Of a stretch of DNA of 64,000 nt, positions 11,068-22,110 are shown piece by piece. The notes beneath the pieces were generated by a model that was not told the origin of the DNA, searched no databases, and saw only the letters and a list, made by a program, of their open reading frames with translations. The translations under genes and the position numbers were made by a program. The stretch is from Smallanthus sonchifolius. Its lineage: Eukaryota; Streptophyta; Magnoliopsida; Asterales; Asteraceae. The stretch is from assembly GCA_023525975.1 (NCBI GenBank), contig CM042043.1:34110001-34174000 (forward strand). The letters are read 5' to 3'. Within the stretch, counting starts at the first letter, position 1, and each line of letters starts with the position of its first letter.

Positions 11068-12540
11068 GTTACTCATTATTGGCACCAATTGGAAGGTCTT
11101 TTTGGCTTTTTTAAACTAATTTGTGTGTGGAGTCTGAGTTCTTTATCAATCTTTTCGTTTACATATAGCAACCGCGCTCTAAGGATGGTGGAGAAGAGGT
11201 AGTTGAGGTAATGGTAGTGGCTTACTATACGTGTTGCTTTTGGTTGATTCTTAGACCACATGGCACCAGTTGATGAAGGCCAAATGTACCGTCGTGTCTT
11301 GTTTAAGAGGAATAAAAAGCTACCTTTATGAAAATCGAGCACTTTACTTGCACGATTGTAGACATAAAACTTGGTCTACTTCATGCATGATGAAGTGGAC
11401 CCAATCATGTTTTTTAAAGGACACGTAGAGATGCTGATATGGGAGAGTCCTATGCTACTTGGAGGTCTATTTATTTCAATATTTTTAAGCCTTTTAGGGT
11501 TTTAACTTGATGTAGTTGCATACTTAGGTTGAAAATGAAAGTTTTCATTTGCGTTTGATGGGATGAACAAAACTAAGATCTAAATTTGAAATCTTTTATT
11601 GTAGCCATATTCTAATGTATGAATTCCACCATTGTAAATGTTTGAATGACACAAGGGTAATTTAGACTCATGTAATAAATTTAGGAGGGGTGTAACAAGT
11701 AATTCAGGAGGGGTATAACAAGTAAAAAACCTATGAAAATAGGGTACATTTAACACATGTTTTCTGTCAATGTAAATATTGGCCTTGGTTATTTCAATAT
11801 AACATTTTTTTTCTTTTTTAACAATAAGTAAATAAAATAAAGAGAGAAAGTGCAGAAGTACGTCTTCTTTGGGCCGTTAAAACTATGAGACCAGAGGCTA
11901 AGTGGAAGCTGGAACTAAGTTTAAGGCCGAAGAAGCCTATTTACGTACAACAATGCTGAAATCCAAAGAAGACAATCCTAAAGGATAGAGGGAGGGGTTC
12001 CTGAGGGAGAAGGATAGAGGGAGACACAAGCTATTGAAGAAGAGAAACACCGTGGTTGATGGTCATTCTGAAATGGTGGTGGGTTGGATTCGATGGTAAA
12101 ATTATTTGAAGTTAAAATGTTGAAGCGACTCTTGAGTTTAAGGGTTCAAGCCCCGTTACGTCTATAACGAATTGATGTAAATTATTAGGAGTAGTTTAGG
12201 TGACTCTAAAATAATCCTGTAGACTTTTTTAAGTGTTTATTGCTGGTGGAAGTTTCTTATTCGATAACACGTGTAATCAGATTTTATCACCTTCAAACGA
12301 AAATAAAATGAAAAATGTGAGGGGTAGTGGGTTGTTTGGCCCGGATGGTGTTAAAGGGAAAGAACATGTGTAATGTGTTCTAGTCTCAGGACCCATTTCT
12401 CTTACCCGTTCATGTTCGGATCGGAGTTGACTCCAAAAGGTAAAAACCAGTCTTATTTTATTTTGGGAAAAATACTAAAAAGGATATTTGACTAAAAAGG
12501 TTATTCAAAATGGATATTGTTATTTAGCCACTGTAATCAT
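11068..12540. other. Spacer, no gene recognised
   Basis: Only short frames without recognisable domains. A sequence GGTTCAAGCCCC near 12143 resembles a Pol III B box, but no convincing A box precedes it. Confidence 0.45.
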
Positions 12541-12544
12541 GGAC

Positions 12545-12795
12545 ATTTTTTATAATAGCCGGCTAAACCGGCTAAGTTTTAGCCTGCATAAATTTATGTG
12601 TCCACATTTCTTTTTACAGAGTACGGACCAATGGAAGATTGACACGTGGCCGGCTATAGCCGTCTAATCAAGCCGGCACTTTTTCGGAAATCTTGTTTGG
12701 CCAGCTAAGCATTTGGTTTTTGCCGGCTAAGCATTTGGTTATAGCCAGCAAAAAATTTGGTTTGTGCCGGCTAAACATTTGATTATAGCCAGATG
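12545..12795. repeat. Array of short GCCGGCTA motifs
   Basis: The motif GCCGGCTA/TAGCCGG recurs in both orientations. From about 12700 it forms four imperfect copies of a 22-28 bp unit (GCCGGCTAAGCATTTGG). The self-complementary core GCCGGC allows hairpins. It could be a subterminal region of a DNA transposon, but no ends were identified. Confidence 0.6.
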
Positions 12796-12800
12796 ATTTT

Positions 12801-13265
12801 GATGAGGATTGGTTGTTTAAATACAATTAAAGGTGATTTAAGAAAATATATATATATGTAATTTCAAAACTTTTTTTAAAAACTTTTTGATGATGAGGAT
12901 TGGTTGTTTAAATACAATTTATATGTAATTTCAAAAGTTTTAAAAAAAATCAAAAAATCGCCGACACATTTTTTTATAATTTTTTTTTAAATTCTGCTAA
13001 GTTGTTTTATATATGTAACATGATTTTTTTTCTTCAGTTGTTACTTAAGGAGCACGATGTTTTTTCACAAAAAGCGGGATTTTTTGTTTATTTAAAAAAA
13101 GCGGCTTAGCGTTTTTTTTTTTTTCTGACGAAAATCTTATAAAAAGTGGTTAGAAGGATTTCCAAAAAAATGTAAAAAACACGTTTTTTTGGGAGTGTTA
13201 GGACATAGATGTGTGACAATGAGCTTTGTAATAGTTAGATCTTTAATGTCTTAATGTTTTCATGT
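12801..13265. other. AT-rich spacer with homopolymer runs
   Basis: A direct repeat of GATGAGGATTGGTTGTTTAA occurs near 12810 and 12890. No coding sequence recognised. Confidence 0.45.
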
Positions 13266-13269
13266 AATG

Positions 13270-13492
13270 TAAGTATGTTTTGTTAATGGCGAACTTAACA
13301 AGTTCGCTAAGCCTTGTGTTAGGTGAATTTGATATCTTCCTGAGGTTTTTTATCTGTTACAGGCGAACTTAATTAAATTCTGTGTATGTCGAACTTCTTA
13401 GGCGAACTTAACACCTTCGCTGAAAATCTTGTTTAGGCGAAACAACTTCGCCTGAGTGTGTTAAGCAGCGAACTTTTATCAAGTTCGCTTGA
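13270..13492. repeat. Array of GGCGAACTT / AAGTTCGC motifs
   Basis: At least six copies of a 9-12 bp motif (GGCGAACTT) occur in direct and inverted orientation, some as short hairpins (GCGAACTT...AAGTTCGC near 13470-13488). The array runs up to the copia gag fragment that starts at 13489. Its origin is unknown. Confidence 0.6.
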
Positions 13493-14390
13493 GGGTAAAC
13501 TTGTTCAAATTTTACTTGTTTTTACTTGTTGTTATGGCTAACATGGTACAGGTTACAAATATGTTTAACTACAACAACGAGATCGGAACTCCTCAGAAAC
13601 CACCAAAGCTAATGAGTCTTGCAGATTATCCAAATTGGAAAGACAGATTTGATCAGTTTGTTTCATTCACCGATACTAGCTTGTGGATTCCAATTATTGA
13701 AGGCTATGAGCATACGACTTATTCGTTTATGGGAAAGAATGACGTCCCGAAGTCTGTTTCTGGTTTAATAGCTGAAGAGAAAATATTATTTGATAGAGAA
13801 AAGAAGGCGATGGTGTGTATTTCAATGGAATTACCAAAAGAAATATTTCATGGATTCAAGAAGTTTAAAACAACAAAAGAATTATGGGAAGGTTTACAGA
13901 AAAGGTGTGAGGGAAGTGTGGATATTAAGAAGATCCGGAAAGAATTATTAAAGAAGCAGTTCCTGGTGTTTAAGCATTTTCAAAATGAAACTTTGGATGA
14001 GTTGGTTACAAGATTTTATCATCTGTTGAGTGAACTTGTTAGTGCAGAAGTGGACTATGAACCTTAAGAAATAAATGACAAATTTCTTGATGCATTACCA
14101 TCTAAGTTTGATGTGTACTGGGTTCTTATCAAAGAGAATACTAAATACAAGCCCATGTCATTAGAAGATGTTTTAAGAAAAATACAATCTCTTGACTTGA
14201 ATTTAAAGAAGAAAGAAACACAACATGTAGCATGTTCAAGATCCTTCTATGTATTTTGCAAAATCTGCTGCTAAATCTGGATCTGGAGTTGCTTTATTTT
14301 TTGAAGATGGTCAAGATTGCAATGTGGAAAATTCCTCAAGAATGACTAAAGAAAAGTGGATTGAATTGGTGAACAGCTGGAAGAAAGTTT
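13489..14390 (+). pseudogene. gag: Copia gag fragment (gag-polypeptide family)
   Basis: The N-terminal gag of a Ty1/copia element, on the opposite strand to element 1. Visible motifs are LADYPNWKDRFDQFV, the family core (KTTKELWEGLQKRCEG, LVTRFYHLLSEL), and after an in-frame TAA at 14065-14067 the continuation INDKFLDALPSKFDVYW and MSLEDVLRKIQSLDL. The frame then decays and a piece resembling the downstream linker (ALFFEDGQDCNVE) precedes an abrupt join to minus-strand sequence near 14390. No LTR, protease or polymerase follows. The better start is probably the internal ATG at 13534 (MANMVQ). Confidence 0.75.
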
Positions 14391-14857
14391 TGCCTGTGTC
14401 AAACCCTCCTTTTCTGATGGAGATACAATGGATGAACACATGCACAATGTATCTCCAGTGAGGGGCTAAGAAGGTTTTGGTGATTTGGTCACTCCTAAAC
14501 TCATCTGGGTGACCCATTCTCCTAAAGCTTTCACGAATGAAGAAGCTTGAAAACTCTATAGGAGCAGCAGGGTTGTCATTGAACATCAATACTTGTTGTA
14601 TGACACCTTCAGAAATAAGAATCTCTTGATTGAAGACAGTGGCTCTGATTTGCTCCACATTGTTGATCACCACTCTAACAGCTGTTGCCCAAAATTGTCT
14701 GATAAAAGATTCAACAATGGGAAGATTGTGGCTTATTGCACATCTCACACTTGAATTGGCCAGAAAGTTCAGCAGCTTCTCAAATCCTTCACTCTTGGAA
14801 TCAGTTGCATTCAGAAATGCATAAATATCGTGCTTCTTGACAAAAAAAAAAGATCCA
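14311..14857 (-). pseudogene. Fragment of the extra ORF carried by SIRE-like copia elements
   Basis: The minus-strand translation contains NLPIVESFIRQFWATA, EILISEGVIQQVLMF, SFFIRESFRRMGHP and FLAPHWRYIVHVFIHCIS. I recognise this order from the additional ORF of unknown function found in many composite-family copia elements; the assignment is from memory of the family pattern. The frame opens near an ATG at 14857, passes a run of ten A on the plus strand, and ends where it meets the plus-strand gag fragment. No other part of its parent element is adjacent. Confidence 0.6.
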
Positions 14858-14929
14858 TTCTACACACACAAAATTTACAGGTCATCAGAATAGTAGGGTA
14901 AAACACTTAGAAAATTTTCATAAACAAGC

Positions 14930-15125
14930 ATGTCGAAACTACTAGTTTCGGTTGAACAATCACTGTCGAAACTACTAGTTTCGGTTGAAACATATATATC
15001 AAAACAACTAGTTTCGATTGAGCAAGAGGGTATCGAAACAACTAGTTTCGGTTGGCAAAACTTGTTCATATTCAAAAAATTATTATTTTAAAGAGAAGAT
15101 CCTTTTTCCCGAAACATTTAGTTTC
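14930..15125. repeat. Array of GAAACTACTAGTTTCG palindromes
   Basis: Four near-identical copies, about 33 bp apart, of a 15-20 bp imperfect palindrome (TCGAAACTACTAGTTTCGG) at about 14933, 14966, 15001 and 15033, with a fifth variant near 15107. Two more half-motifs (TAGTTTCGATACC, AGTTTCGGTTGA) lie at 15658-15692. The block could be the subterminal part of a DNA transposon. Confidence 0.65.
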
Positions 15126-15840
15126 GATACCCAAAACCTGAAAGATATACACAAGCACTAAAAAGCAGAAAAACTAAGACCAATGTATACACAAAATACT
15201 TTGCTAAGTAGAAACACTAAGAATAAACATAAAAGGGTAAGAAAAGGCATGTGATGATGTCCAAACTTCATCTTACCGAAAGTTTTTTGTAGAATTCTAC
15301 AAAATATGTACGACAAAAGTGTAAGTGATGAACAATGGTGAAGTTATAGACAAATTCTAAGCAGAAAACAACCCAAAGAACACATTTTTAGACGTAAAAC
15401 TTTCAACAACAAAACCCTAGCTTCATCGCGAAACCGTAACAAAAATTGAAACACATTTATACCTGAGACAGATGACGACGAGGGGAATCGGAATGTGTAA
15501 ACCGATTATCGCAAACTTAGACCGCTTAGAAAAGTGAATTTGTGGGTGAAATGAGTGTGCGAAGGTGTTTCGGATGATGGAGCATGAAGTGAAACATGAT
15601 TATGAAGAAACTCAATTTAAAGGTGGACAAAAGACCAAAATACCCTTGTCAAAACTAGGTAGTTTCGATACCTCAGTAGTTTCGGTTGATCTAAAAAACT
15701 TTGAAAAATATAAACAAAGGAGACTTTCATATGTACAACTATTTAAACAAGCTAATAAGGAAGATTATATTTTCATTTGGGAAAAATACAAGCAAAAACC
15801 AAATAAAGGATATATACACTTAGCCTTGGAAAAGATCCAA
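15126..15840. other. Unassigned region
   Basis: It contains a 101-codon open frame (15565-15870, plus strand) rich in lysine and glutamine, with no family I recognise. Part of it spans the outlying GAAAC motifs, so it may be chance. Confidence 0.35.
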
Positions 15841-15903
15841 CGTGAGATCATGTCCGAGTCAAACTCTTGAAACACTTCGTTTTACAATCAGCTACGGGGA
15901 ATA

Positions 15904-16288
15904 ATGACAGGCCCTTCGGTTTTACTTTCTGTTTTTGTTTTTAAGGGTTATAATTTCATGGGTAATATGTTTGGTGGCTCCCGAGTGTATTACCCACTCA
16001 TCGTTTTGATATCGCTTACTTGCGGTGTTGGCCTTGGTGGGTATGTCATTCTTGGAATCACTGCCCTCATCAGAAAAATGGTTTAAAAGGATTTGTTACT
16101 GTTCTTTTGTCAAACCTGGTATGGGGCTCGAATTCGTCCCGACAAATGCCGCTTTAAGTTTGTCGTCGGTAAGGTCTTTGTGGATGTCCATTTGTTTTGG
16201 GATAGTCTGGCGCGTGGATATAGAATGATGAAGTCGTATCCAATGCGCCTTCATTCCTCGTACGAGATTCACTCTTGTCGCCGGTCAT
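15904..16288 (-). pseudogene. Internally deleted copia gag-protease, minus strand
   Basis: One frame from the ATG at 16288-16286 reads a copia gag start (SSFYIHAPDYPKQMDIH). It then jumps to the end of gag (AAFVGTNSSPIPGLTKEQ), meets a TAA, and continues through HFSDEGSDSKND to the protease motif EWVIHSGATKHITH. Most of gag is missing, so the copy is an internal deletion. The catalytic aspartate of the usual D-S-G triad is replaced by histidine. A primer-binding site lies 50 bp upstream. Confidence 0.7.
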
Positions 16289-16338
16289 CTTGGAAGAGGT
16301 GCACGGCGATTAGGGTTTCGGAATTTTGGATGACGACT

Positions 16339-16350
16339 GCTCTGATACCA
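16339..16350 (-). other. Primer-binding site (initiator tRNA-Met)
   Basis: Minus strand TGGTATCAGAGC, upstream of the deleted copia gag. Confidence 0.8.
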
Positions 16351-16354
16351 TCAT

Positions 16355-16640
16355 AATTTTGATGGTAAGAGTTCTCGATTTTTTTTATTCCTTTATCATA
16401 GACAAACAAAATAAATTGAATAAATACAGAGGCTAAAACCCATACTGGAAAGGAAACTAAACAATTGGTTTAAATAATAAGGAAGGACAAAGAGGAAATT
16501 ATGTAGTGAATATCTTGTTTCCAATAGAGAGTCGCCGGAGTTAAAGAGTGGTGAAGGTAGGAAGAAAATAGTTGGCCGGATTTGGACGGTTGTCTCGAAG
16601 GCTAGAAGCATGTAGTCACCGTATCTTGGATGTTGTCATA
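16355..16640 (-). repeat. Probable partial LTR of the deleted copia copy
   Basis: The position beyond the primer site implies an LTR. A TG start at about 16360 is possible. The far end was not identified, so the limits are approximate. Confidence 0.35.
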
Positions 16641-16793
16641 GATGATTGATCGTGATGGCGGCTAAAACAAAGGAAAACGATGGTAGTGAGCAATAATGTA
16701 TGAGATTTTGGTAGATAAAGAAGTAGAATTGTGGATCTGTTGTTTACTTGTTTGCGCAAGGATGAAAAAGAAAGGAAAAAAAACAAAATTTAG

Positions 16794-17275
16794 CAATGTT
16801 TTTAAACCCGGACCGGATCGACCGGTCAGACCGGGAACCGGTATCTTCAGCGGTCTGGTTGTATATTGTGAGACCGTTTTACAAAAAACCTGGCGGTTCG
16901 TACAGTTAACCGGTCGAACCGTGAACCGAGGGGTCAAACCGGGTCTCTAATTTACTTTTTTTGCTTTTTTTAATTTTTGCGTCTTTTAACAAATAAATAA
17001 TCACAAAAAACTCTTTTAACCTAAAATTCCAATACAACCGCTCATACATGTTTACTCATATGTGTTTGATTTGAAGATCAAAGTATCTGTTCTTGACTCC
17101 TCTTTGAAGATAGAAGTCCCGTGTTCACTCACTCATTGAAGTTCTAACTTAATATTAATATTTTTATGAATTTTTATATTATTTATTACATCATTCGATT
17201 TTTGAATCCGGATCAACCGTTCCGACCAATGAACCTCTAATATGCATGATTCATTGTCTGGTCCGATTTTAAAAA
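16794..17275. mobile_element. hAT-type non-autonomous element, degenerate
   Basis: The left end CAATGTTTTTAAAC matches the ends of the element at 5610. The first 160 bp are packed with ACCGG/CCGGT motifs, and a similar right-end pattern ends near 17275 (TCCGATTTTAAAAATA). No clear 8-bp duplication was found, so the right limit is uncertain. Confidence 0.5.
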
Positions 17276-17399
17276 TATCAGTAGTCTGTTACGTGAAGGA
17301 GAATTCCAATGGGGAAGTAGGTAAAAAGAAAAATATAACTCCAGTTGATTCAGTTTTGAAGTCCAATTCATAATTTTTGACATTCGAATTTGTTTTTAA

Positions 17400-17900
17400 C
17401 TAGTTATGTTTTCCCGCGCTTCGCGGCGGGAGTTTGGTCGTTTTTCCTACGTAATGCGGATCATCAAAACCCGTAGAAGCACATATCGATACTCGTTCCG
17501 ATAATACCAATATCAGCAATGATGTTATTTTTGGCTCGTCGAAAGCATAATAGCGAATACCAATACCGACAACAATGTTATTGACTCATAATCTATTCAA
17601 TTCCTCACGGTACCTCAATGGTAACGGCGTCCGCTATAGCTTATGATACAAAATAAAAACTCTATTTTAAATACAACTCCGATTTCAAAAAAAAAATTAT
17701 ATCAGAACGTTGACAAAAAAAAACTAAAGACAGCCGCACAATCCGTTTAAAAAAAGTTAATAAGCGACAGTATAAAATAAAACGGTTTAAAATCGTATAT
17801 TATATATGGTATGAGGGGTGCAAAAAAATTAAAAAAAAAAATCAAATTTACTATTCATTTAGTTCACTTTTAAATATATATATATATATAATAACATTTA
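17400..17900 (-). mobile_element. Helitron, 3' end identified
   Basis: On the minus strand the sequence ends with a GC-rich hairpin (CCCGCCGCG-AAG-CGCGGG, 17411-17431) a few bases before CTAG (17403-17400), followed by T. This is the Helitron 3' signature. No RepHel gene is present. The 5' end, somewhere before the TA-rich tract near 17880, was not pinned down. Interior sequence near 17645-17765 resembles part of the 908-bp tandem unit at 44 kb. Confidence 0.7.
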
Positions 17901-17959
17901 AAAATATTATACGGCTTGGGATATTCGGACACCCTAGTGGTTATTTTGACACTTTTTTT

Positions 17960-18195
17960 TTGAAAACCCATACTACTAGTATTGTATCCATACTAGTCGT
18001 ATGCATTGCATACTACCCGTATTATACTCATACTAGTCGTATGAATGATAATGTGACAGCTATATGTCAGATCTGTGTCGGTTCTTGTCGGATAGAAATT
18101 CAATACTACTAGTATGGTACCCATACTGGTCGTATGGTATCCATACTACGCCCATTCAATTTCTTGTCGGATAAAAATTCAATACTACTAGTGAC
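17960..18195. repeat. ATACTACTAGTAT / CATACTAGTCGTATG motif array, left arm
   Basis: About eight short palindromic motifs (ATACTACTAGTAT, CATACTRGTCGTATG) separated by short spacers. A direct 15-bp repeat TTCTTGTCGGATARAAATTCAA occurs at 18085 and 18162 with the motif after each. The same motifs occur at 23515-23690. Confidence 0.7.
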
Positions 18196-18216
18196 AGCGC
18201 TTTTAGAGAAACTTTA

Positions 18217-18864
18217 TGTAGGATCGTGAAATTACAAGATGGTTCTGTTCTTAGTTGATATTGGCGGAAACAATAACAACTACACAATTACAATCGAGTA
18301 GACAGAAAGAATACTGATAAGAACACTGTTGTATTAAGCTTTGAGAATAAACGATTACAAGTGAAAACTCTAATTCAAAAGCACAAAAAGCACACTTACA
18401 ATGAAGTGTTTACAGATTATTTATACTCACTTATAATCAAGACAGCCCCTTGATTCTAAGGATCAGATCTAACATAGACCGTTGATCTGTTGTATCTAGC
18501 TAACTATTACACGTTTTGTCTATATCTAGTTAACTTTATTGGAGCGTCTTCTTTATGCATCATTACTTGCATGCTTGGAAAAGAGCATTGTTGTCCGTCA
18601 TTGGTTGTGCCATTGAGGTTCCTTCTGCTTTGAGTGTGTCAGTTGCTTTTGCAGAAAGTTGTCAGTGACGCTTGGTATGGATAGTCAGCTGCAACGATTT
18701 GTCTTCAAGGAACAAGGCTGTCAGCAACAAAGATGTTGATCAGCAGCAAGATGTAACCATCCAGAGCTGCTGATGATTTGCCTGTCAGCAGCATCAAGTG
18801 TTGATGCTGCTGAGAAGCTTATCCGCAGCAACTTTGGTCTTCAGCAGATAAGCTCATCCACAGA
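18217..18864 (-). repeat. 3' LTR of copia element 2, truncated in U3
   Basis: It matches 22111 to about 22760 of the other LTR, then changes abruptly near 18864 to internal sequence. About 130 bp of U3 and the polypurine tract are absent. Confidence 0.88.
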
Positions 18865-19635
18865 TGGGGCCTTAGGCCTAGCCTCTCATCCCCATCACCC
18901 ATGGTTTCTTGGCACCTGGGATTCCTCTCAGTGAAGGGAGTTTCCAAGGAAACATTCTCACTGTGAGTTTCCGTGGTTGTGGTCTTAACAATGTTGTCAC
19001 TGTCCTCCTGGTCATTTGATGGACCAGCAGTAGTGACAGCCTCTTCCACATCCACTCTTTCATAACTCCTAGAATGGACCTTCAGGGTAGAAGAACTTGG
19101 GATGGGTGTGTTGGAAGCAAGATCAATCAGTACCTCCGAGATGGTGGTAGTTGGAGAAGGTACATCATCTTGATCAGGTTCCTCAACGCTTAAGTTCAGA
19201 AGAGAAAGGAAAGGCTCAAGGGTCTGTTCTATAGATCCGGGAAGTGATCCTGATCCTAATAGAGAGACATCCAAAGGAGTCTCCCTAACAATGTGGCTTT
19301 CCCTTATGATATTCTCACCAGAATGTTGTGATTCTGAGTGAGGGCTGTTAGGTTGGGTTTGGGCCTTGGAGGCAGGAGTAGAAGGAGTTCTCTTGCCCCT
19401 TTTTTTTAGTATATGTCGTTGCAACATGGGCCCTGTGTTCCAGTTGAACGATAACATCCAAAACAGGTGTAAGTAATTTTTGTGCCTGTGCATCCTTAGT
19501 ATTATGCACAGGGGTTCGAATGGTAGAAGCAGACTGTTGTTTAAGATGTGAGGTGGAGGGTGTGGGATCAGTATCAGCTGGGATTGCTGAACTGTTACCC
19601 GGGGTACTCTGTATGTTCAGCATTGTAGATAACAA
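18865..19635 (-). pseudogene. Pro/Ser/Thr-rich 3' ORF of the SIRE-like family, element 2
   Basis: Two overlapping frames (19635-19348 and 19493-18819) encode a proline-, serine- and threonine-rich, low-complexity protein (PSTPASKAQTQPNSPHSE; acidic VEEPDQDDVPSP). A frame change lies near the C/T run at 19397-19404. Its place between the lost pol region and the 3' LTR suggests the end of the additional downstream ORF of this family. No enzymatic motif is visible. The end runs into the truncated LTR. Confidence 0.5.
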
Positions 19636-19678
19636 TGGAACATTGACCCCTGAGAATTTTTTTTTTTTTTTTTTTTGG

Positions 19679-19805
19679 AACTGTCACCCAAAGGCAACAT
19701 ATCCTCCATTGAAATGTCTGAAATTGGAGAGGATGGATCTGTTGCCTGTCATGTGCCTGGAACACCTACTGTCTACCACCCAGGTGTTATTCTTGTGACT
19801 TGGCT
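19679..19805 (-). pseudogene. Protease fragment, copia element 2
   Basis: About 125 bp match the protease start of element 1 (NNTWVVDSRCSRHMTGNRS), with the glycine of the D-S-G triad changed to arginine. It stops abruptly at a run of T (19660-19677) that marks the deletion of the whole pol region. Confidence 0.75.
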
Positions 19806-19826
19806 GTCCCTGCACATGGTATATTT

Positions 19827-20606
19827 CTAATTAGTAGGAGGAGCCCAAGAGTCTACAGACTTGAAAAAGATGGTTGTTAGTTTATCCTTTTCAGTATGTT
19901 TGCAGTCAATGGAACCAATGACAGTGCTTGGAGATGGTTTGGCTTTCCATTGCCTTGTTGGTGATTTGCTAGTTTTCCTCACATTGTCAGCAGCAAATTT
20001 TGCTACTGATGTTTCTGGCTTGTTGACAGTAGATCCTGCTGCTGATGGCTTTGTTGAAGTGGCAGCATTTTTTGCTGCTGAAGGCTTTGCCTTGGATTTT
20101 GCCTTATCGGCAGCGGACACTCTTGCTGCTGATGGCTTTGCCTTATCAACAGCAGATTTAGCTGCGGAGGATTTTAGCTTATCAGCAGCAGACTTGGTTG
20201 CTGCTGAAAGCTTCTGCTTTGTTATCTTGGGCTTAACTTGACTAACAACCGATGTATGCTGATCCTTCTTTACCTTTTGTCTTTGATGAAGGATCTGGTT
20301 GAAGGGGTTAAACTTACAGTTTGCAGCAAAGTGGTCAGATTCACCACAAATGATGCACGTTTGTTGAGATTTAGGCAGCTTCAATCTTGGGGGAGATAGA
20401 GACTCCCTGAACTTAGTTGCTTTGACTTCGTAGCTTCTTACCTTCTTATTTTTGTTAGTCTTTTCAAAGGCATGTTGCTTTGAATTTCTTTGGTATTCCA
20501 GGTAATGAAAGCAGGTGCTGGCAGTGTGGTTATATCTGCCACACACAAAGCATGATCTTGCCAGTTTCTCTCTTGAAAGGTAGACATAGTCCTTTCTTTG
20601 GAACAT
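19827..20606 (-). CDS. gag continuation: zinc knuckles and Lys/Ala-rich repeats, element 2
   Basis: This 259-residue open stretch holds two CCHC knuckles (SCFVCGRYNHTASTC and CIICGESDHFAANC), both with intact ligands, followed by about 110 residues of tandem SAADKAKPSAA-type repeats that are strongly basic. The upstream gag frame continues to about 21060 with acidic and serine-rich sequence. It ends SWAPPTN-stop at the same point where the element 1 frame breaks. Its role is probably nucleic-acid binding by gag; this is inferred. Confidence 0.7.
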   Translation of the reverse strand: MFQRKDYVYLSREKLARSCFVCGRYNHTASTCFHYLEYQRNSKQHAFEKTNKNKKVRSYEVKATKFRESLSPPRLKLPKSQQTCIICGESDHFAANCKFNPFNQILHQRQKVKKDQHTSVVSQVKPKITKQKLSAATKSAADKLKSSAAKSAVDKAKPSAARVSAADKAKSKAKPSAAKNAATSTKPSAAGSTVNKPETSVAKFAADNVRKTSKSPTRQWKAKPSPSTVIGSIDCKHTEKDKLTTIFFKSVDSWAPPTN

Positions 20607-21099
20607 ATCCTTGAAGTTCCATGGATGAGCTTTGTTATGTTCAAAAGTGGCTTCTTCTAGGGTCTTTTGAACATATGGAACTTTCTCTTCAGGCTTACGA
20701 CATATATTAAATACATTCCTCTTTGTGATTGGCTTTGACTGAGGCTTGGGGTTTGTGGGTCCTGACGTCTGTCCCTTTTCAATGTTTAGCTTTCTTCCAT
20801 CTGGATGATAGCTAATCTTGATCTGTTTGACTGGTACAGGGGCTGGAACAACTAGAAGAACAGTAGGAACTGCAACTCTATTCAGAACAGCTTCAGATGG
20901 GACTGCACTGGTTTCATCATGGTCTGAGTGGGTTGACTCAGATTCCGATGAGGTAGTGCAATCTTCGACGAAAGGTTCATCCGTTGAAGGATCAAGGTTT
21001 CGGTTTGCAGTGTCAAGATTTGCAACATTGAAGCTTGGTTCGTATATAGCAATATAGTCGGCAGGAGGAGGAACAGCATTGTACTGATCATTGTTATAC

Positions 21100-21559
21100 C
21101 CAAGTCCAGTTTTTACCTTCTCATGGACTTGAATATCTAAAAGTCTTTGTAACTTTTTGGAGGAAAATTCATATTTTTCAACATGAACTTTCTGTTCTGC
21201 CAGTTCAGCTCTGGTAGCTTTTAGTTTGACCAGTAGATCATCAATCTGAGTTTCAAGATTAGTTTGTTCATGTTTTAGCGATGAAATCTCTTTCTTAAGG
21301 CAATTAATTTTTTTCTTTGTAACTGTCTTCGACCTTTTTGAATTCAGATTTCATTTGATGAAACTCTTCATTTTGATAAGGTTTTGGTTATGTTTTCTAT
21401 AACCCAAAACTTTATCAATACAGGCTTGGGAACATAGATGTTCATATACCTGAGACGGTATCTCAGTTGTGTCTGCTATAAGAGCTTGGTTGTTGGTAGG
21501 CAGATCTTCATACTGAACGCTCCAGTCAAAGTCTGAAGTTCCAATATTTGCACAAGCTG
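21100..21559 (-). pseudogene. gag coiled-coil segment, copia element 2
   Basis: The counterpart of 2666-3100 in element 1. It encodes DFDWSVQYEDLP, then the lysine/glutamate/leucine coiled coil and an AELAEQKVHVEKYE-like stretch. Stops and a frameshift at the T-run near 21310 break it. Confidence 0.65.
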
Positions 21560-22007
21560 CAGTTTGAGCTGGAGGAGTTCGTGGATGGGTGACAATGGGA
21601 GGATAATAGTTGCTAGAACTAGGACTTTAGTGGTCAGAGTGAAGTGTAGAGGTGGTGGTGGATGTTGAGGCATTTTGATAGCTTGAGTTTCGTTCTTTTG
21701 CCTGAATCATCTCGAGCTCATAGGTTTTCAGCATACCAAAGAGCTCAGTCATCTAGAGAGTCTTCAGATTCTCAGTTCTTCTAATAGACACTGTATATAG
21801 TGTCCAGCAGCTTGGGAGAGATCTGATAAACTTCTTGAGAATATCTTCATTCTCTAGCTTTACTTTGGAGCACTGCAGTTCTCCCACCAGGTACGTGTAC
21901 CTGTTATACAAAACTGTTAGTGACTCACCTTCCCTCCAGACAAAGTTCTCATATTGCTGCTTGAGGATATCTCTTCTGTTGTCTTCAAATCCATTGCTCT
22001 GTACCAT
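21560..22007 (-). pseudogene. gag: gag fragment, copia element 2
   Basis: It starts MVQSNGFED and jumps straight to NRRDILKQQYENFVW, skipping the first gag domain that element 1 retains. It continues through LYNRYTYLVGELQ and SLPSCWTLYTVSIRR to a stop after ENLKTL (codon TAG), then onward in frame as MTELFGMLKTYELEM. The zinc-knuckle stretch is deleted: the text jumps from the THPRTP linker to PAQTAACA. Confidence 0.78.
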
Positions 22008-22110
22008 CTTTGTTTTTGGTGACTTGATGAAAGAGAGAGTTTAGAATAGAACCAGAAGTGATTAAACAAGTGTGAGTTTGTTTAATCTGAGCCAAAGCTC
22101 TGATACCACT

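Noticed and set aside
12143..12155. GGTTCAAGCCCC as the B box of a second SINE
   Set aside because: No convincing A box at the right distance, no A-tail and no flanking duplication.
15904..16356. Plus-strand frames suggesting a small membrane protein
   Set aside because: The minus strand reads copia gag and protease motifs across the same bases; the plus-strand frames are shadows.
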